The notes under the pieces were generated by a model that was given only the letters and a program-made list of their open reading frames with translations, ran no database searches and was not told the DNA's origin. This document shows, piece after piece, positions 44,518 to 53,153 of a stretch of DNA of 64,000 nucleotides. The position numbers were made by a program, and so were the translations under genes. The stretch lies in the NCBI GenBank assembly GCA_942492915.1, contig OW818662.1:2542001-2606000 (forward strand), written 5' to 3'. The DNA comes from Turneriella sp942492915. GTDB taxonomy: Bacteria; Spirochaetota; Leptospiria; Turneriellales; Turneriellaceae. Position 1 is the first letter of the stretch. Each line of letters starts with the position of its first letter.

Positions 44518-46146
44518 CTAGAAGATCAATGCTCCGGGGTTCATGATCCCTTTCGGGTCAAGCGCCTTCTTCACCGCACGCCATGACTGCAGCGTCGCGG
44601 GCGAATGCTGCCGATCGAGCAGCTGCGCCGCAAGCCGTCCGATACCATGGTGGTGCGAGAGTGTACCGCCATTCTGTGCAAATGTCTGCACGATACCGCG
44701 GTGAAATTTTTCAAATTGCCCAAGCTCGTCTTTTGCGAGCATGGGCGATACGAAAATAAAGTAAAGATTGGCGCCGGTTTCGTACGTATGCGAAATGTGC
44801 GTCAGACACAGAGTCTGCCCGTCGCTCTTGATATAAGCTCGTACCGCCTGCCACAACTGCGTCAGATTTGAATAGTGCACCGCCGTTTCAAGAGTGTCTA
44901 TACGAATTCCCGCGTCCATCATGGGGTCGCGCATATATGCGGATGAATACCTTTGCTCGAGCCACTTGCGTGTTGCGTATGCACCGAGAGAGAGACCACG
45001 GTTCTTGCGCACGATGCGGCCGAGGGTCTTTACCCCCAGCTTCACCTGTGAGGCGTCGCCTTCGAAGATCGCATACATCAGTGACCGCCCGCCCTTCTTG
45101 AAGCCCAGGGTATTCAGCAGCCACCCGGTGAGGCCCTTGTCTTTGCCTTTCATACCCAAACCGATCTCTGTTTCTTCAGGGTCAGAGATGCGAAAAAAGT
45201 GCGGAGGCATTACCTGGGACTGCATCATGGTACGCATCGCCGTCACCGCTTCTTCGAATGACTTGAACATATAAGACTTGAGCACTGCATTCGCCACATT
45301 GTAGCGTCTGACGCGCAACGTAACGCGCGTGATGACACCGAGCGTGCCTTCGCTGCCCATGAGAAAGTGGCGTATGTCTGGCCCGACGGACGCCGCCGGG
45401 TAGTTTCCGCACGAGATGAGACCTGCTGGAGTAACCGCGCGAAAACCAACGACCATGTCTTCGATGCGGCCATACCCCGTGGACGCCTGCCCTGCCCCCC
45501 GTGCAGCCAGCCAGCCACCGACCGTGGCGAATTCAAAAGATTGCGGAAAATGCCCGCACGTATAACCGCGCTCGTTCAGATACGTTTCGAGTTCGGGCCC
45601 GAGAATTCCCGACTCTACAGTCACCGTCGAATCTTCTGCGTTCAAAGACAGAATATCTTTATAGTTGCGCGCGAGGTCTAGCGCAATGCCTCCCTTATCG
45701 GCCTCAAGCGCGCGTGTTACAGAGGTACCTCCACCCCAGGGGACTACCGCAATACGCTTAAGGTTACAGTAGTTAATAACCTTGATGATGTCTTCTTCGG
45801 TGCGAGGTGAAACCACCGCGTCGGGCGGATACGCAACCTTGCCCTGGCGCATGCGCAGAATATCGCCGTAGTATTTGCCGAAAGAATGCCGGGCGCGGCT
45901 GAAATCGTCAACCTGCACGTTGTCGCTGCCGACAAAACGCATAAGGTCCCTGAGTACCTGGCGCGTGAGCCGGCTGCGTTTGGCCAGCTTGACTTCTTGC
46001 TGCGCGTTCGCATTCAGAGGAAGGTCGTGCACTTCGCCATGAATGCCCAGCAGGTGCTTGAAATGGCTGATATGGTGCTCGATCGTCGAATCGATCTTGA
46101 GTTCGGTATTACCCCAGTTGTAAACATTCTTCCATATCTTGCGCAT
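44518..46146 (-). CDS. FAD-dependent alkylglycerone-phosphate synthase-like enzyme
   Basis: 542 residues of the FAD_binding_4/FAD-oxidase C family. VPWGGGTSVTRALEADKGG and PQSFEFATVGGWLAARGAGQAS bind FAD; SHHHGIGRLAAQLL near the end is the catalytic histidine segment characteristic of alkyl-DHAP synthases. The N-terminus has ARHSFGKYYGDIL, which also fits. In eukaryotes this enzyme makes ether lipids. A role in ether-lipid synthesis here is inference; a related glycolate/lactate-type oxidase is the alternative. Confidence 0.83.
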   Translation of the reverse strand: MRKIWKNVYNWGNTELKIDSTIEHHISHFKHLLGIHGEVHDLPLNANAQQEVKLAKRSRLTRQVLRDLMRFVGSDNVQVDDFSRARHSFGKYYGDILRMRQGKVAYPPDAVVSPRTEEDIIKVINYCNLKRIAVVPWGGGTSVTRALEADKGGIALDLARNYKDILSLNAEDSTVTVESGILGPELETYLNERGYTCGHFPQSFEFATVGGWLAARGAGQASTGYGRIEDMVVGFRAVTPAGLISCGNYPAASVGPDIRHFLMGSEGTLGVITRVTLRVRRYNVANAVLKSYMFKSFEEAVTAMRTMMQSQVMPPHFFRISDPEETEIGLGMKGKDKGLTGWLLNTLGFKKGGRSLMYAIFEGDASQVKLGVKTLGRIVRKNRGLSLGAYATRKWLEQRYSSAYMRDPMMDAGIRIDTLETAVHYSNLTQLWQAVRAYIKSDGQTLCLTHISHTYETGANLYFIFVSPMLAKDELGQFEKFHRGIVQTFAQNGGTLSHHHGIGRLAAQLLDRQHSPATLQSWRAVKKALDPKGIMNPGALIF

Positions 46147-46218
46147 GCTCCGCTAAAACAGCGTCTGACAGCGAGGCAAGAAGATTACGCTAGGTGACTC
46201 ACTTCCTGTGCGAAACGG

Positions 46219-46698
46219 TCAGAACCAATAGCGCGCACCGGCCGCAAGGCCAATGCCGAATGAAAAACCGGGAAAAAGAAACGGGTGCACCGATGCCTCG
46301 CCAAAAATCGAGATGCGGTCTTGCGCCAAATACTCCACACCTGCAAGCCCCCTTAGGCCGAGAGAGGTTTCACCATTATTATTCTTACCCGAGTTGCCGC
46401 GATCTTGTATCACGAGCCCACCCCCGACGTAGAGTGGCAGGCGGCCGTCGCTGGTGAACACATTATGAATATGAATCAGAAAATCGCCGCTGAACCAAAG
46501 ACCTCTTTCGATAAGGCTGATGCCCAGAGCGCCTTGTACGGCAAAAATATCGGTCAGCGTGTACTTTGCCGAGAGTCCCGTGGGTTCACCGATGATGCCA
46601 CCTAAGCCCAGGCGCCCAGGTTGGTTTGCATGAGAGATCGCCGGCACCGCTATCGGAGAGAGCAAAAGAATAAGCATGGAGAGCAATATGATTTTCAT
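46219..46698 (-). CDS. Small outer-membrane barrel-like protein (DUF3996 type)
   Basis: 159 residues. Signal peptide MKIILLSMLILLLSPIAVPAISHA. The mature part is beta-rich with GLGGIIGEPTGLSAKY, LPLYVGGGLVIQD, GLRGLAGVEYLAQDRISIFGE and a C-terminal aromatic residue (ARYWF), as for an eight-strand barrel. It resembles the spirochaetal DUF3996 family. Role unknown. The 204-bp gap to the XPB gene holds divergent promoters I cannot pinpoint. Confidence 0.7.
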   Translation of the reverse strand: MKIILLSMLILLLSPIAVPAISHANQPGRLGLGGIIGEPTGLSAKYTLTDIFAVQGALGISLIERGLWFSGDFLIHIHNVFTSDGRLPLYVGGGLVIQDRGNSGKNNNGETSLGLRGLAGVEYLAQDRISIFGEASVHPFLFPGFSFGIGLAAGARYWF

Positions 46699-46902
46699 CG
46701 ATGATGAAAAATTGCTTCATCAGGTCGCAAAGTAGATTCGGTACCCAAATGCCCATTTTTCCGAAAATCTGCAATTCGGATATTCCTTTACAAGGCGTCT
46801 TTGTTCTCAAGGCCATACCGCCGCGTTTTTGAAGAGGCGTTGTTTTTTCGGGCATAAGCGTGAAAAAATTCGTATGCTGATGACAGAACCGGCGGAGGGA
46901 TT

Positions 46903-48654
46903 ATGGCTGAATTAGATGAAAAACCACTGATCGTACAGTCTGACAAGACATTGCTGCTCGAAGTCGATCACCCGCAGTTCGAAAATGCGCGCTCTGAGAT
47001 TTCGAAGTTTGCTGAGCTCGAAAAATCGCCGGAGTATCTGCACACGTACCGTATCACTCCGCTTTCGCTGTGGAATGCAGCGGCGGCAAAACTGAAGGCC
47101 GAACAAATCGTCGATACACTTTATAAGTATTCGAAATACCCTGTGCCTCAGGCCGTCAGCGCCGATATCTACACGCAGATTGGCCGCTACGGCAAATTGA
47201 AGCTCGAGCGTGACGACCGCGGCGATCTCGTTTTGAAATCCACCGACCCGCGGTACATTGCCGAAGTGATTCGCAACAAGAAGGTTCAGCCCTACGTCGA
47301 GGGCCCGAAAAACCCGAATGAAGTTTATGTGAAAGCAGACTATCGCGGGCATATCAAGCAGGCGCTCATCAAGATAGGCTTTCCCGTTGAAGATATCGCC
47401 GGCTACGAGAAAGGCAACGACTTCAAGTTTGACCTGAAACCCAAACTTGGCAGTGGCAATGACTTCGTCATTCGTGACTATCAGGAATCATCGATCAAAG
47501 CTTTCTACGCTGACGGCAGCGTCGAAGGCGGCTCTGGAGTTGTCGTCTTGCCCTGCGGTGCCGGTAAGACAATTGTCGGTATCGGCGCCATGCATGCCGT
47601 CGGCGCACAAACTCTGATTTTGGTCACCAATACGCTCTCGATCAGGCAGTGGAAGAACGAAATTCTCGACAAGACATCGGTTCTGGAAAGCGAAATCGGC
47701 GAGTACTCCGGAGACAAGAAAGAGATTAAGCCGATCACTATTGCGACCTACAACATTCTCACTCACCGTAAAAAAAAGGGGGGGGATTTTACCCACTTTC
47801 ACCTTTTTTCATCGAACAACTGGGGCTTTATCGTGTACGACGAGGTGCACTTGCTGCCGGCGCCGGTCTTTCGCATGACGAGCGAACTGCAGGCGAAGCG
47901 CCGACTGGGGCTTACCGCTACACTCGTGCGCGAAGACGGTCTCGAAGAAGACGTCTTTTCGCTGATCGGTCCTAAAAAATACGATGTGCCCTGGAAAGAG
48001 CTCGAGAAAAAGAAATGGATCGCTGAAGCGCGCTGCGTCGAAATACGCACGCCGCTGCGCTCGCTGATGCGGGGCATGTATTCCGTCGCTGATGATCGCG
48101 AAAAATTTCGCCTTTCTTCTGAGAACCCTGAAAAAATGCGCGTGATCGGCACGCTGCTCTACCACCACCGCGAAGATCAGGTTCTGGTAATCGGGCAATA
48201 CCTAGACCAGCTGCAGCGAGTTTCGGCAAGATTCAAGATTCCGCTGATTACGGGCAAAACACCGCTCGACGAACGTGCGCGCCTCTATGAAGCATTCCGA
48301 ACCAAGCAGATTAAGGCGCTGGTCGTGTCAAAAGTTGCCAACTTCTCGATTGACCTGCCCGATGCGAATGTCGCTATCCAGATCAGCGGTACCTTCGGCA
48401 GCCGACAAGAAGAAGCGCAGCGTCTCGGCCGCGTTTTGAGGCCCAAGGCCAACGGCAACCAGGCTCTGTTCTATTCGGTTATCACCAACGAATCGAGCGA
48501 AGAGCAGTTTTGCCGCAACCGCCAGCTGTTTCTAACCGAGCAGGGCTATGAGTATTATATCTATTCATACCAGGACTTCCGTGAAAAATTCGGCACGTAC
48601 GTCGAGATCATGAAAAAGATGAAAGAACTTCGCGAGGCTGTTCCGGCACAATGA
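46903..48654 (+). CDS. XPB-type SF2 DNA helicase
   Basis: 583 residues. An N-terminal damage-recognition-like region, then helicase domains: Walker A LPCGAGKT (near 216-223), DEVH box (near 312) in YDEVHLLPAP, TATLVREDGLE containing the XPB RED motif, and motif VI QEEAQRLGRVLRP. The C-terminus FYSVITNESSEEQF is also typical. Bacterial XPB unwinds 3'-5' and probably acts in DNA repair. GGAGGG at 46894-46899 is a strong ribosome-binding site. An A8G8 run lies inside the gene. The next gene overlaps by four bases. Confidence 0.94.
   Translation: MAELDEKPLIVQSDKTLLLEVDHPQFENARSEISKFAELEKSPEYLHTYRITPLSLWNAAAAKLKAEQIVDTLYKYSKYPVPQAVSADIYTQIGRYGKLKLERDDRGDLVLKSTDPRYIAEVIRNKKVQPYVEGPKNPNEVYVKADYRGHIKQALIKIGFPVEDIAGYEKGNDFKFDLKPKLGSGNDFVIRDYQESSIKAFYADGSVEGGSGVVVLPCGAGKTIVGIGAMHAVGAQTLILVTNTLSIRQWKNEILDKTSVLESEIGEYSGDKKEIKPITIATYNILTHRKKKGGDFTHFHLFSSNNWGFIVYDEVHLLPAPVFRMTSELQAKRRLGLTATLVREDGLEEDVFSLIGPKKYDVPWKELEKKKWIAEARCVEIRTPLRSLMRGMYSVADDREKFRLSSENPEKMRVIGTLLYHHREDQVLVIGQYLDQLQRVSARFKIPLITGKTPLDERARLYEAFRTKQIKALVVSKVANFSIDLPDANVAIQISGTFGSRQEEAQRLGRVLRPKANGNQALFYSVITNESSEEQFCRNRQLFLTEQGYEYYIYSYQDFREKFGTYVEIMKKMKELREAVPAQ
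47770..47785 (+). repeat. A8G8 homopolymer run in XPB gene
   Basis: Eight A followed by eight G, in frame as Lys-Lys-Lys-Gly-Gly. It lies in helicase domain 1 before the DEVH box, at a loop. A change of one base would truncate the helicase. Confidence 0.9.
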
Positions 48655-49874
48655 TTTCCCGACTCGCCGTTGCGACGATTATCGCAACCTGGGTGTTCTG
48701 GCAGATTCCCGTCAATGCGACCGGCGAGGTACGCCTGCCTGAACTGTTTTCGGTTACGCCATTCGAGGCCGAACCGAACGCTGCGGCTGTTCCCGCCCGC
48801 GCCTTTTACCGGCGTACGTCACCCGGCCAGTACAAGGCGTATGTGCTGAGTGAATCGGGTGAGATCGCGCGCACGATGCAACTGCCCGGTTCGACGCTGA
48901 CTAAAGCCGACGACACAAAAATTTCGCTCGAAGGCAAAGAAGGTTACATCACCGGAGCTGAAAACGGAGCGTTTTATATCTGGTATCCGCAGATCGGCTC
49001 GCAGGTTTACATGTTCAATGAACGGGGAACCTTTCTCTGGGAAAAGGATGAAAGCCATTACCTGCACGTGCTGCCCCGGGGCCGGTTCATCATGGCCGCA
49101 GCGGGCGACCATTCACGCCTGACGTTCATGAATCCCGATTTCAAGATTCAGGCAGATTTTCAGGGTGTGCTGTTCACTCGATTCGCACTCGACGACAACC
49201 CTGACCTGAACGCGCAGGCATGCCTTGGCTCTCTCGACGGCGATACGATTGTCGCGCACTTTGACCGCCGGCTCTACATGCGCACTAACCTCGGGTACGC
49301 GCTAAAATCCCTCACTTGTGATTTTAATACCGGTGAACTCGCAGCAATCGTAGAAAGAACCGTCACGATCAACAAGCAGCCGGCGCAACAGGATTTTCTC
49401 TTACGGGCCAGGTTTGATCTGAAAGCGCCCGCAGACGCCGCACAAGGCGACACAATGCGCCGCGTCGAAACCGAACTGAAGACCGTGCTTGCGGCAGAAC
49501 TACCCGTGCGAACGGTGACCGCTTCAGCGCTCGCGATCACCCCGCAGACCATCTGCTTTGTGCAGACAAACGCAGAAGGTTCGCTTCAGCTTTATGTTAC
49601 CCGTGGCGCCAAAGCCCAGCCCGAAGCCCGGTTGCTCGACATCAAAGAAACGGTTCAGTCGAATCCCGAACTGTCGCCAGACGTATGGAAAAGCGCCACC
49701 ATTTCACTCGGCAACACGAGCGCCTGCCTGATCACGCACCGCACCGGACACACGATCATCGCCGACCATCGCGGCATTTTGCTGCACCGGCGCGACCTCG
49801 CAGTCGAACGCGTCGTGAAAGGCAACAGCGGTCTGTTTCTGCAATTGCCGCAGGGTATTGCGCTACTGAAGTAA
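48651..49874 (+). CDS. Exported hypothetical protein, possibly beta-propeller
   Basis: 407 residues, starting inside the XPB stop (ATGA). An N-terminal signal-like segment (LAVATIIATWVFWQIPVNATG). The rest is a series of short beta repeats with aromatic-hydrophobic patterns (GAFYIWYPQIGSQVYMFNERG, HYLHVLPRGRFIMAAAGDHS, TIIADHRGILLHRRDL) like a WD/YVTN-type propeller, though no repeat consensus is clear. It has no catalytic motif. The link to the helicase gene is only positional. Confidence 0.65.
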   Translation: MISRLAVATIIATWVFWQIPVNATGEVRLPELFSVTPFEAEPNAAAVPARAFYRRTSPGQYKAYVLSESGEIARTMQLPGSTLTKADDTKISLEGKEGYITGAENGAFYIWYPQIGSQVYMFNERGTFLWEKDESHYLHVLPRGRFIMAAAGDHSRLTFMNPDFKIQADFQGVLFTRFALDDNPDLNAQACLGSLDGDTIVAHFDRRLYMRTNLGYALKSLTCDFNTGELAAIVERTVTINKQPAQQDFLLRARFDLKAPADAAQGDTMRRVETELKTVLAAELPVRTVTASALAITPQTICFVQTNAEGSLQLYVTRGAKAQPEARLLDIKETVQSNPELSPDVWKSATISLGNTSACLITHRTGHTIIADHRGILLHRRDLAVERVVKGNSGLFLQLPQGIALLK

Positions 49875-49886
49875 ACGGCTTTGGTT

Positions 49887-51341
49887 TCAGGTCGTCGGGT
49901 TATACTCGATCACCATCATCGCGATGTCATCACGAAATGGCACGCCTTCAGCGAATGAAACCATGTCAGAAAAAATGCGGGTCGTTACACGATCCATCTC
50001 GAGACCGCGCGTGATGCGCAGCATTTTTTCAAGCCTCTCGACGCCATAAAAATGGTTCTGCGGGTTAAAAGATTCGGTGACGCCGTCGGTATAGATAAAC
50101 AGACGGTCGCCCGGCCTCATCTGCACGCTGCCGTTTTCATAGAGCGCATCGACGTCATCGAGACCGCCGAGAATGAACCCCGATGTGTCGAGCAGGCGCA
50201 TGTCACCCTGGCGCGTCTGAAAAAAAGCAGAAGGGTGCGCGGCATTCGAAAATTCGACCAGGCCCGAAGGGTAAAGTTTCATTAAGAACCCGGTCAGAAA
50301 ATCCTGCGTTTTGATCATTTTGAGAATATCATGATTCGCCTGCGCGAGCGCGCGTGCGGGTGAAATTTTGTCTGTCAGCAAATTGCTGAACACGTTCTTC
50401 GCGGCCATCGTCAGCATCGCCGCAGGTACCCCGTGCCCAGAAGCGTCGGCGACGAGTGCAAACGTGATGTCGCCGCGCGTGACGACGTCGCAGTAGTCGC
50501 CCGAGATGCGACCGAGCGGCAGTATAGTCGTTTGAAACGTGTACTGGTTCACCTGCAGATGCGGCTCGGGAAAAATGCCCATCTGTATGTGTGATGCAAA
50601 CAGCAACTCCTGATCGAGTTCGGCATCTTTACGCGTCAGCTCCGCATTAAAGACGGCGAGCTTCTGCCGCGCGTCGAAGAGCTGCCGCTGCTTCGCGTAT
50701 TCCATCATGTTGATGATCACGAAAGAGAAGAACCCGGCAGAAAATAAGATACCCATAAAAAGGTAGAACGGCCCCGACTTGCTGTACATGAATACTACAC
50801 CAGGAATAATCCAGCCTGCGACAAAAATAAGATAGCTCACGCGCGAATACGAAAGAATCACCGCGGCCGCCCCGAGTATCGACCCGATAATGGTAGTCAT
50901 CATGCCGATGTAGTGGTCGGGCATCGTTTGCCACGCAAAGAACATACCCCACGCAAGCGTGGTGACGAGCAGGCCGAGCATAGAATTGAGCATCGTGAGC
51001 TGGCTGCGATATCCCCATTTTTTGGTGAGTTCCCAAAAATAGAAGATGTCGAGAATCGTCAGCAGGCCCATGAACAGCGAGGCGATAAACCACTCGGTAA
51101 TGTACGGAAATTTTGACTGGTAATAGCAGATGCCGATCAGAACAATCACATAGATGAGAATCGTCAGCCAGATGACGGGCATGCGCAGCGCGCGTATGTA
51201 GTCTTCGAAAAAGATGGCGTCTAGGTGCGGAGGCAAACGCCTCGGAAACATGACAAAGCGGCTCGGCGAACCACCCGCCTCACCTTCAGGATCGCCGAAA
51301 AGCATGCTCATGAGTCGCTTTTTGGTCGAAGGCTTGTTCAT
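49887..51341 (-). CDS. Membrane SpoIIE-type PP2C phosphatase
   Basis: 484 residues. Cytoplasmic N-terminus, about six membrane helices (70-235), a coiled-coil segment (KLAVFNAELTRKDAELDQELLFASHIQMG), then the phosphatase: ISGDYCDVV and ADASGHGVPAAMLTMAAK hold the metal Asp, and IYTDGVTESF and RDDIAMMVIEY close it. It would dephosphorylate a STAS protein. Unlike the 10.7 kb phosphatase it has no signal peptide and no large external domain. Partner unknown. Confidence 0.9.
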   Translation of the reverse strand: MNKPSTKKRLMSMLFGDPEGEAGGSPSRFVMFPRRLPPHLDAIFFEDYIRALRMPVIWLTILIYVIVLIGICYYQSKFPYITEWFIASLFMGLLTILDIFYFWELTKKWGYRSQLTMLNSMLGLLVTTLAWGMFFAWQTMPDHYIGMMTTIIGSILGAAAVILSYSRVSYLIFVAGWIIPGVVFMYSKSGPFYLFMGILFSAGFFSFVIINMMEYAKQRQLFDARQKLAVFNAELTRKDAELDQELLFASHIQMGIFPEPHLQVNQYTFQTTILPLGRISGDYCDVVTRGDITFALVADASGHGVPAAMLTMAAKNVFSNLLTDKISPARALAQANHDILKMIKTQDFLTGFLMKLYPSGLVEFSNAAHPSAFFQTRQGDMRLLDTSGFILGGLDDVDALYENGSVQMRPGDRLFIYTDGVTESFNPQNHFYGVERLEKMLRITRGLEMDRVTTRIFSDMVSFAEGVPFRDDIAMMVIEYNPTT

Positions 51342-51391
51342 TTTTGTTTACAGTTAGTTTCGCACGCAGAAGCTGGCGGGAGTAACCCCGC

Positions 51392-51631
51392 ATGAAAGAC
51401 ATCGAAATTGCCAAAATACTCTACCTCGCGAAAAGCAAAAAATATGAAGTTGCCTGTGCGAGCTTTGATGTCGTCGACCACCTTTTTAAACTCGAAATTC
51501 CGAAGGGCCTGAAGCGCCGCAAGAGCGCTGTGCAGACGCTCAGCATGCTCGCTGACGAAAAGGTCAAATATGGTTATGACCGTAAAGAGCTGGTCGCGGT
51601 TGCTGAAGACGACGAAAACGAAACCGACTGA
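51392..51631 (+). CDS. rpoZ: RNA polymerase omega subunit candidate
   Basis: 79 residues. The pattern KKYEVACASFDVVDHL ... KRRKSAVQTLSMLADEKVKYGYD follows the spirochaetal omega layout (YExxCA, a gap, KSxVxxL, then KVxY). The tail is acidic. In other bacteria omega helps assembly of beta-prime and ppGpp response. A short hairpin (GCGGG/CCCGC, 51376-51391) covers the ribosome-binding region and abuts the ATG. Its stop overlaps the proposed thiG start. The call is by pattern; a small unrelated protein is possible. Confidence 0.55.
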   Translation: MKDIEIAKILYLAKSKKYEVACASFDVVDHLFKLEIPKGLKRRKSAVQTLSMLADEKVKYGYDRKELVAVAEDDENETD

Positions 51632-52422
51632 AATCTCTGGCTGAAGATACCCTGGCCCTTGGGCCCATTTCCCTTAAATCCCGATTAATTGTTGGTACCG
51701 GCAGGTACCCCACCCTTGAGGTCATGCGTGCATGCCATGAAATGGCCGAAACGCAGATGGTCACAGTTGCCCTGAGGCGAATTGAAATACCGCAGTCAGC
51801 TGCTGCGCCGCCGCCTTCGCTGCTCGATCACATCGATACGAAGAAAATCCACTTTTTGCCGAACACTTCGGGCTGCGCCTTTGCCGCCGATACATTGCGC
51901 ATGGCGCGCATCGCCGCGACGATGGAAAGTACGCACCTCAAGATCGAGGTGACGGGCGATGTACAGACGCTGTTGCCCGACCCGATTGAGACGCTGAAAG
52001 CCGTCGAGCTGATCAAAGCCGACGCAAGAACCCGGCACCTCTACCTGATGGTCTACACGACCGATGACCCTGTGATGGCGCGGCGCCTCGCCGACGCGGG
52101 TGCCGAATGTATCATGCCGGCCGCAAGCCCGATCGGCAGCGGCCGCGGTATCGCGAACGAAGCCAACCTGACGATCTTGCTCGAAATGATGAGAGGCCGC
52201 CTGCCCGTGATTGTCGACGCGGGCATCGGCACCCCGTCGCACGCAGCGCGCGCTATGGAACTCGGCGCCGATGCAGTTCTGCTGAACACGGCGATTGCGA
52301 AAGCCAAAGACCCGGTACTCATGGCTGCAGCAATGCGCGATGCCGTGCGCGCCGGCCGGGCGGGATTTTTAGCCGGGGCCATACCGGCTAAACTCTACGC
52401 GACTGCGAGCAGCCCGTTATAG
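51628..52422 (+). CDS. thiG: Thiazole synthase ThiG, probable CTG start
   Basis: About 264 residues from CTG 51628. Makes the thiazole phosphate of thiamine from DXP, ThiS-thiocarboxylate and dehydroglycine. LIVGTGRYPTLEVM, MVTVALRRIEI, the Schiff-base Lys in THLKIEVTGD, PIGSGRGI, and VDAGIGTPSHAARAMELGADA are present. The first ATG (51724) would delete the first conserved strand, LKSRLIVGTGRYPT. No ATG, GTG or TTG lies between the upstream stop (51604-51606) and 51724. A CTG overlaps the rpoZ stop as CTGA, the layout of coupled reinitiation. No other thi gene is adjacent. Confidence 0.85.
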   Translation: MKSLAEDTLALGPISLKSRLIVGTGRYPTLEVMRACHEMAETQMVTVALRRIEIPQSAAAPPPSLLDHIDTKKIHFLPNTSGCAFAADTLRMARIAATMESTHLKIEVTGDVQTLLPDPIETLKAVELIKADARTRHLYLMVYTTDDPVMARRLADAGAECIMPAASPIGSGRGIANEANLTILLEMMRGRLPVIVDAGIGTPSHAARAMELGADAVLLNTAIAKAKDPVLMAAAMRDAVRAGRAGFLAGAIPAKLYATASSPL

Positions 52423-52452
52423 GGGTTAAGTGGAGAACTCACCCCCCGACGA

Positions 52453-52476
52453 CCCCCTCTCTTGCAAGAGGGGGGG
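52453..52476. repeat. Hairpin in the DUF559 repeat region
   Basis: CCCCCTCTCTTG against its complement with one wobble, no loop. It lies just upstream of the first composite repeat. The whole stretch 52423-52796 holds this hairpin, the composite repeat copy 1 and the DUF559 leader, and no complete gene. Confidence 0.6.
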
Positions 52477-52525
52477 GATTGTCATGTGGGTTCGCGGGCG
52501 GTTGAGCGTGGCCGAGTAGTTGCAT

Positions 52526-52552
52526 GAAATCGAAAGATGTTTTGCGGATTGA
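52526..52552 (+). pseudogene. Relic of a DUF559 gene 3' end
   Basis: Copy 1 begins with codons for EIERCFAD and a TGA stop, matching EIERRLAD-stop at the end of the intact DUF559 gene in copy 2. An in-frame TAG lies three codons upstream. This suggests the repeat once followed another DUF559 gene, or that copying included the gene's end. Confidence 0.55.
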
Positions 52553-52733
52553 GATTGTGCTGAGAGTTTTGCTGGGATGGTGGGCGAAGAACCACCCCGC
52601 CTCGCGTAGCGAGGCACCCCTCCTCGATGAGGAGGGGAGAAGATTGTGCTACGGTCTCTGCACCCAGAACAATCTTTCTCCTCCCCTGCCAAGGGGAGGT
52701 GTCACCGCTTCGGTGACGGAGGGGTTCTTCTCC
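52526..52733. repeat. Composite repeat, copy 1
   Basis: Shares with copy 2 the sequence from GAAATCGAAAG through AGAACCACCCCGCC, CACCCCTCCTCGATGAGGAG, ACCCAGAACAATCTTTCTCC and GGTGACGGAGGGGTTCTTC. It contains several nested hairpins: CTCGCGTAGCGAG, CCCCTCCTCGATGAGGAGGGG, CCCCTGCCAAGGGG and CACCGCTTCGGTG. Copy 2 lies 601 bp away and has extra sequence of about 40 bases. Confidence 0.88.
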
Positions 52734-52796
52734 CCCCGCAGGGCCTCGTAGCCAGAAAAATCTTGCCTGCATGACTATCTCACGTGTGAATCTCTC

Positions 52797-53153
52797 ATGC
52801 AGCTCAACAACCTGCACAGTCTCATGCGACGCCGCAAGGCTTTGCGCAATCGGCTGACACCAGCTGAAGCTTCACTCTGGAATCGCCTGAAAAAATCTCA
52901 GCTCGCAGGCAAGAAATTTCGCCGCCAGCATAGCTTTGGATATTACATCATCGATTTCTATTGCCCTGCTGCAAAGCTGGTCGTTGAGCTCGATGGCCAA
53001 ATTCATGACACCGAAGAAGCGCAGCGCTATGACCAACAGCGCGATGCGTTTATGCAAAGCCTCGGTCTCAAGGTACTGCGCTTTCGCAACGAAGATGTTC
53101 TACAGAATATGAGCGGTGTCTTGCAAGAAATCGAAAGGCGTTTGGCGGATTGA
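52797..53153 (+). CDS. DUF559 nuclease-like protein (Vsr/EDxHD type)
   Basis: 118 residues. Matches the DUF559 family, related to very short patch repair nucleases: NRLTPAEASLWNRLKKSQLAG, KFRRQHSFGYYIIDFYCP, KLVVELDGQIHDTEEAQRYD and VLRFRNEDVLQNM. Likely catalytic residues are Glu30-type in the helix, Asp in IDFYCP, Glu and Asp in VELDG, and His in QIHD. All are present, so it should be active. Its last 27 bases are the start of composite repeat copy 2. An alternative start is the ATG for MRRRKALRNRL at 52821. Target DNA unknown. Confidence 0.88.
   Translation: MQLNNLHSLMRRRKALRNRLTPAEASLWNRLKKSQLAGKKFRRQHSFGYYIIDFYCPAAKLVVELDGQIHDTEEAQRYDQQRDAFMQSLGLKVLRFRNEDVLQNMSGVLQEIERRLAD

Noticed and set aside
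51342..51760. TPP riboswitch for thiG
   Set aside because: thiG directly abuts the rpoZ-like gene and no thi-box elements are visible upstream of either.
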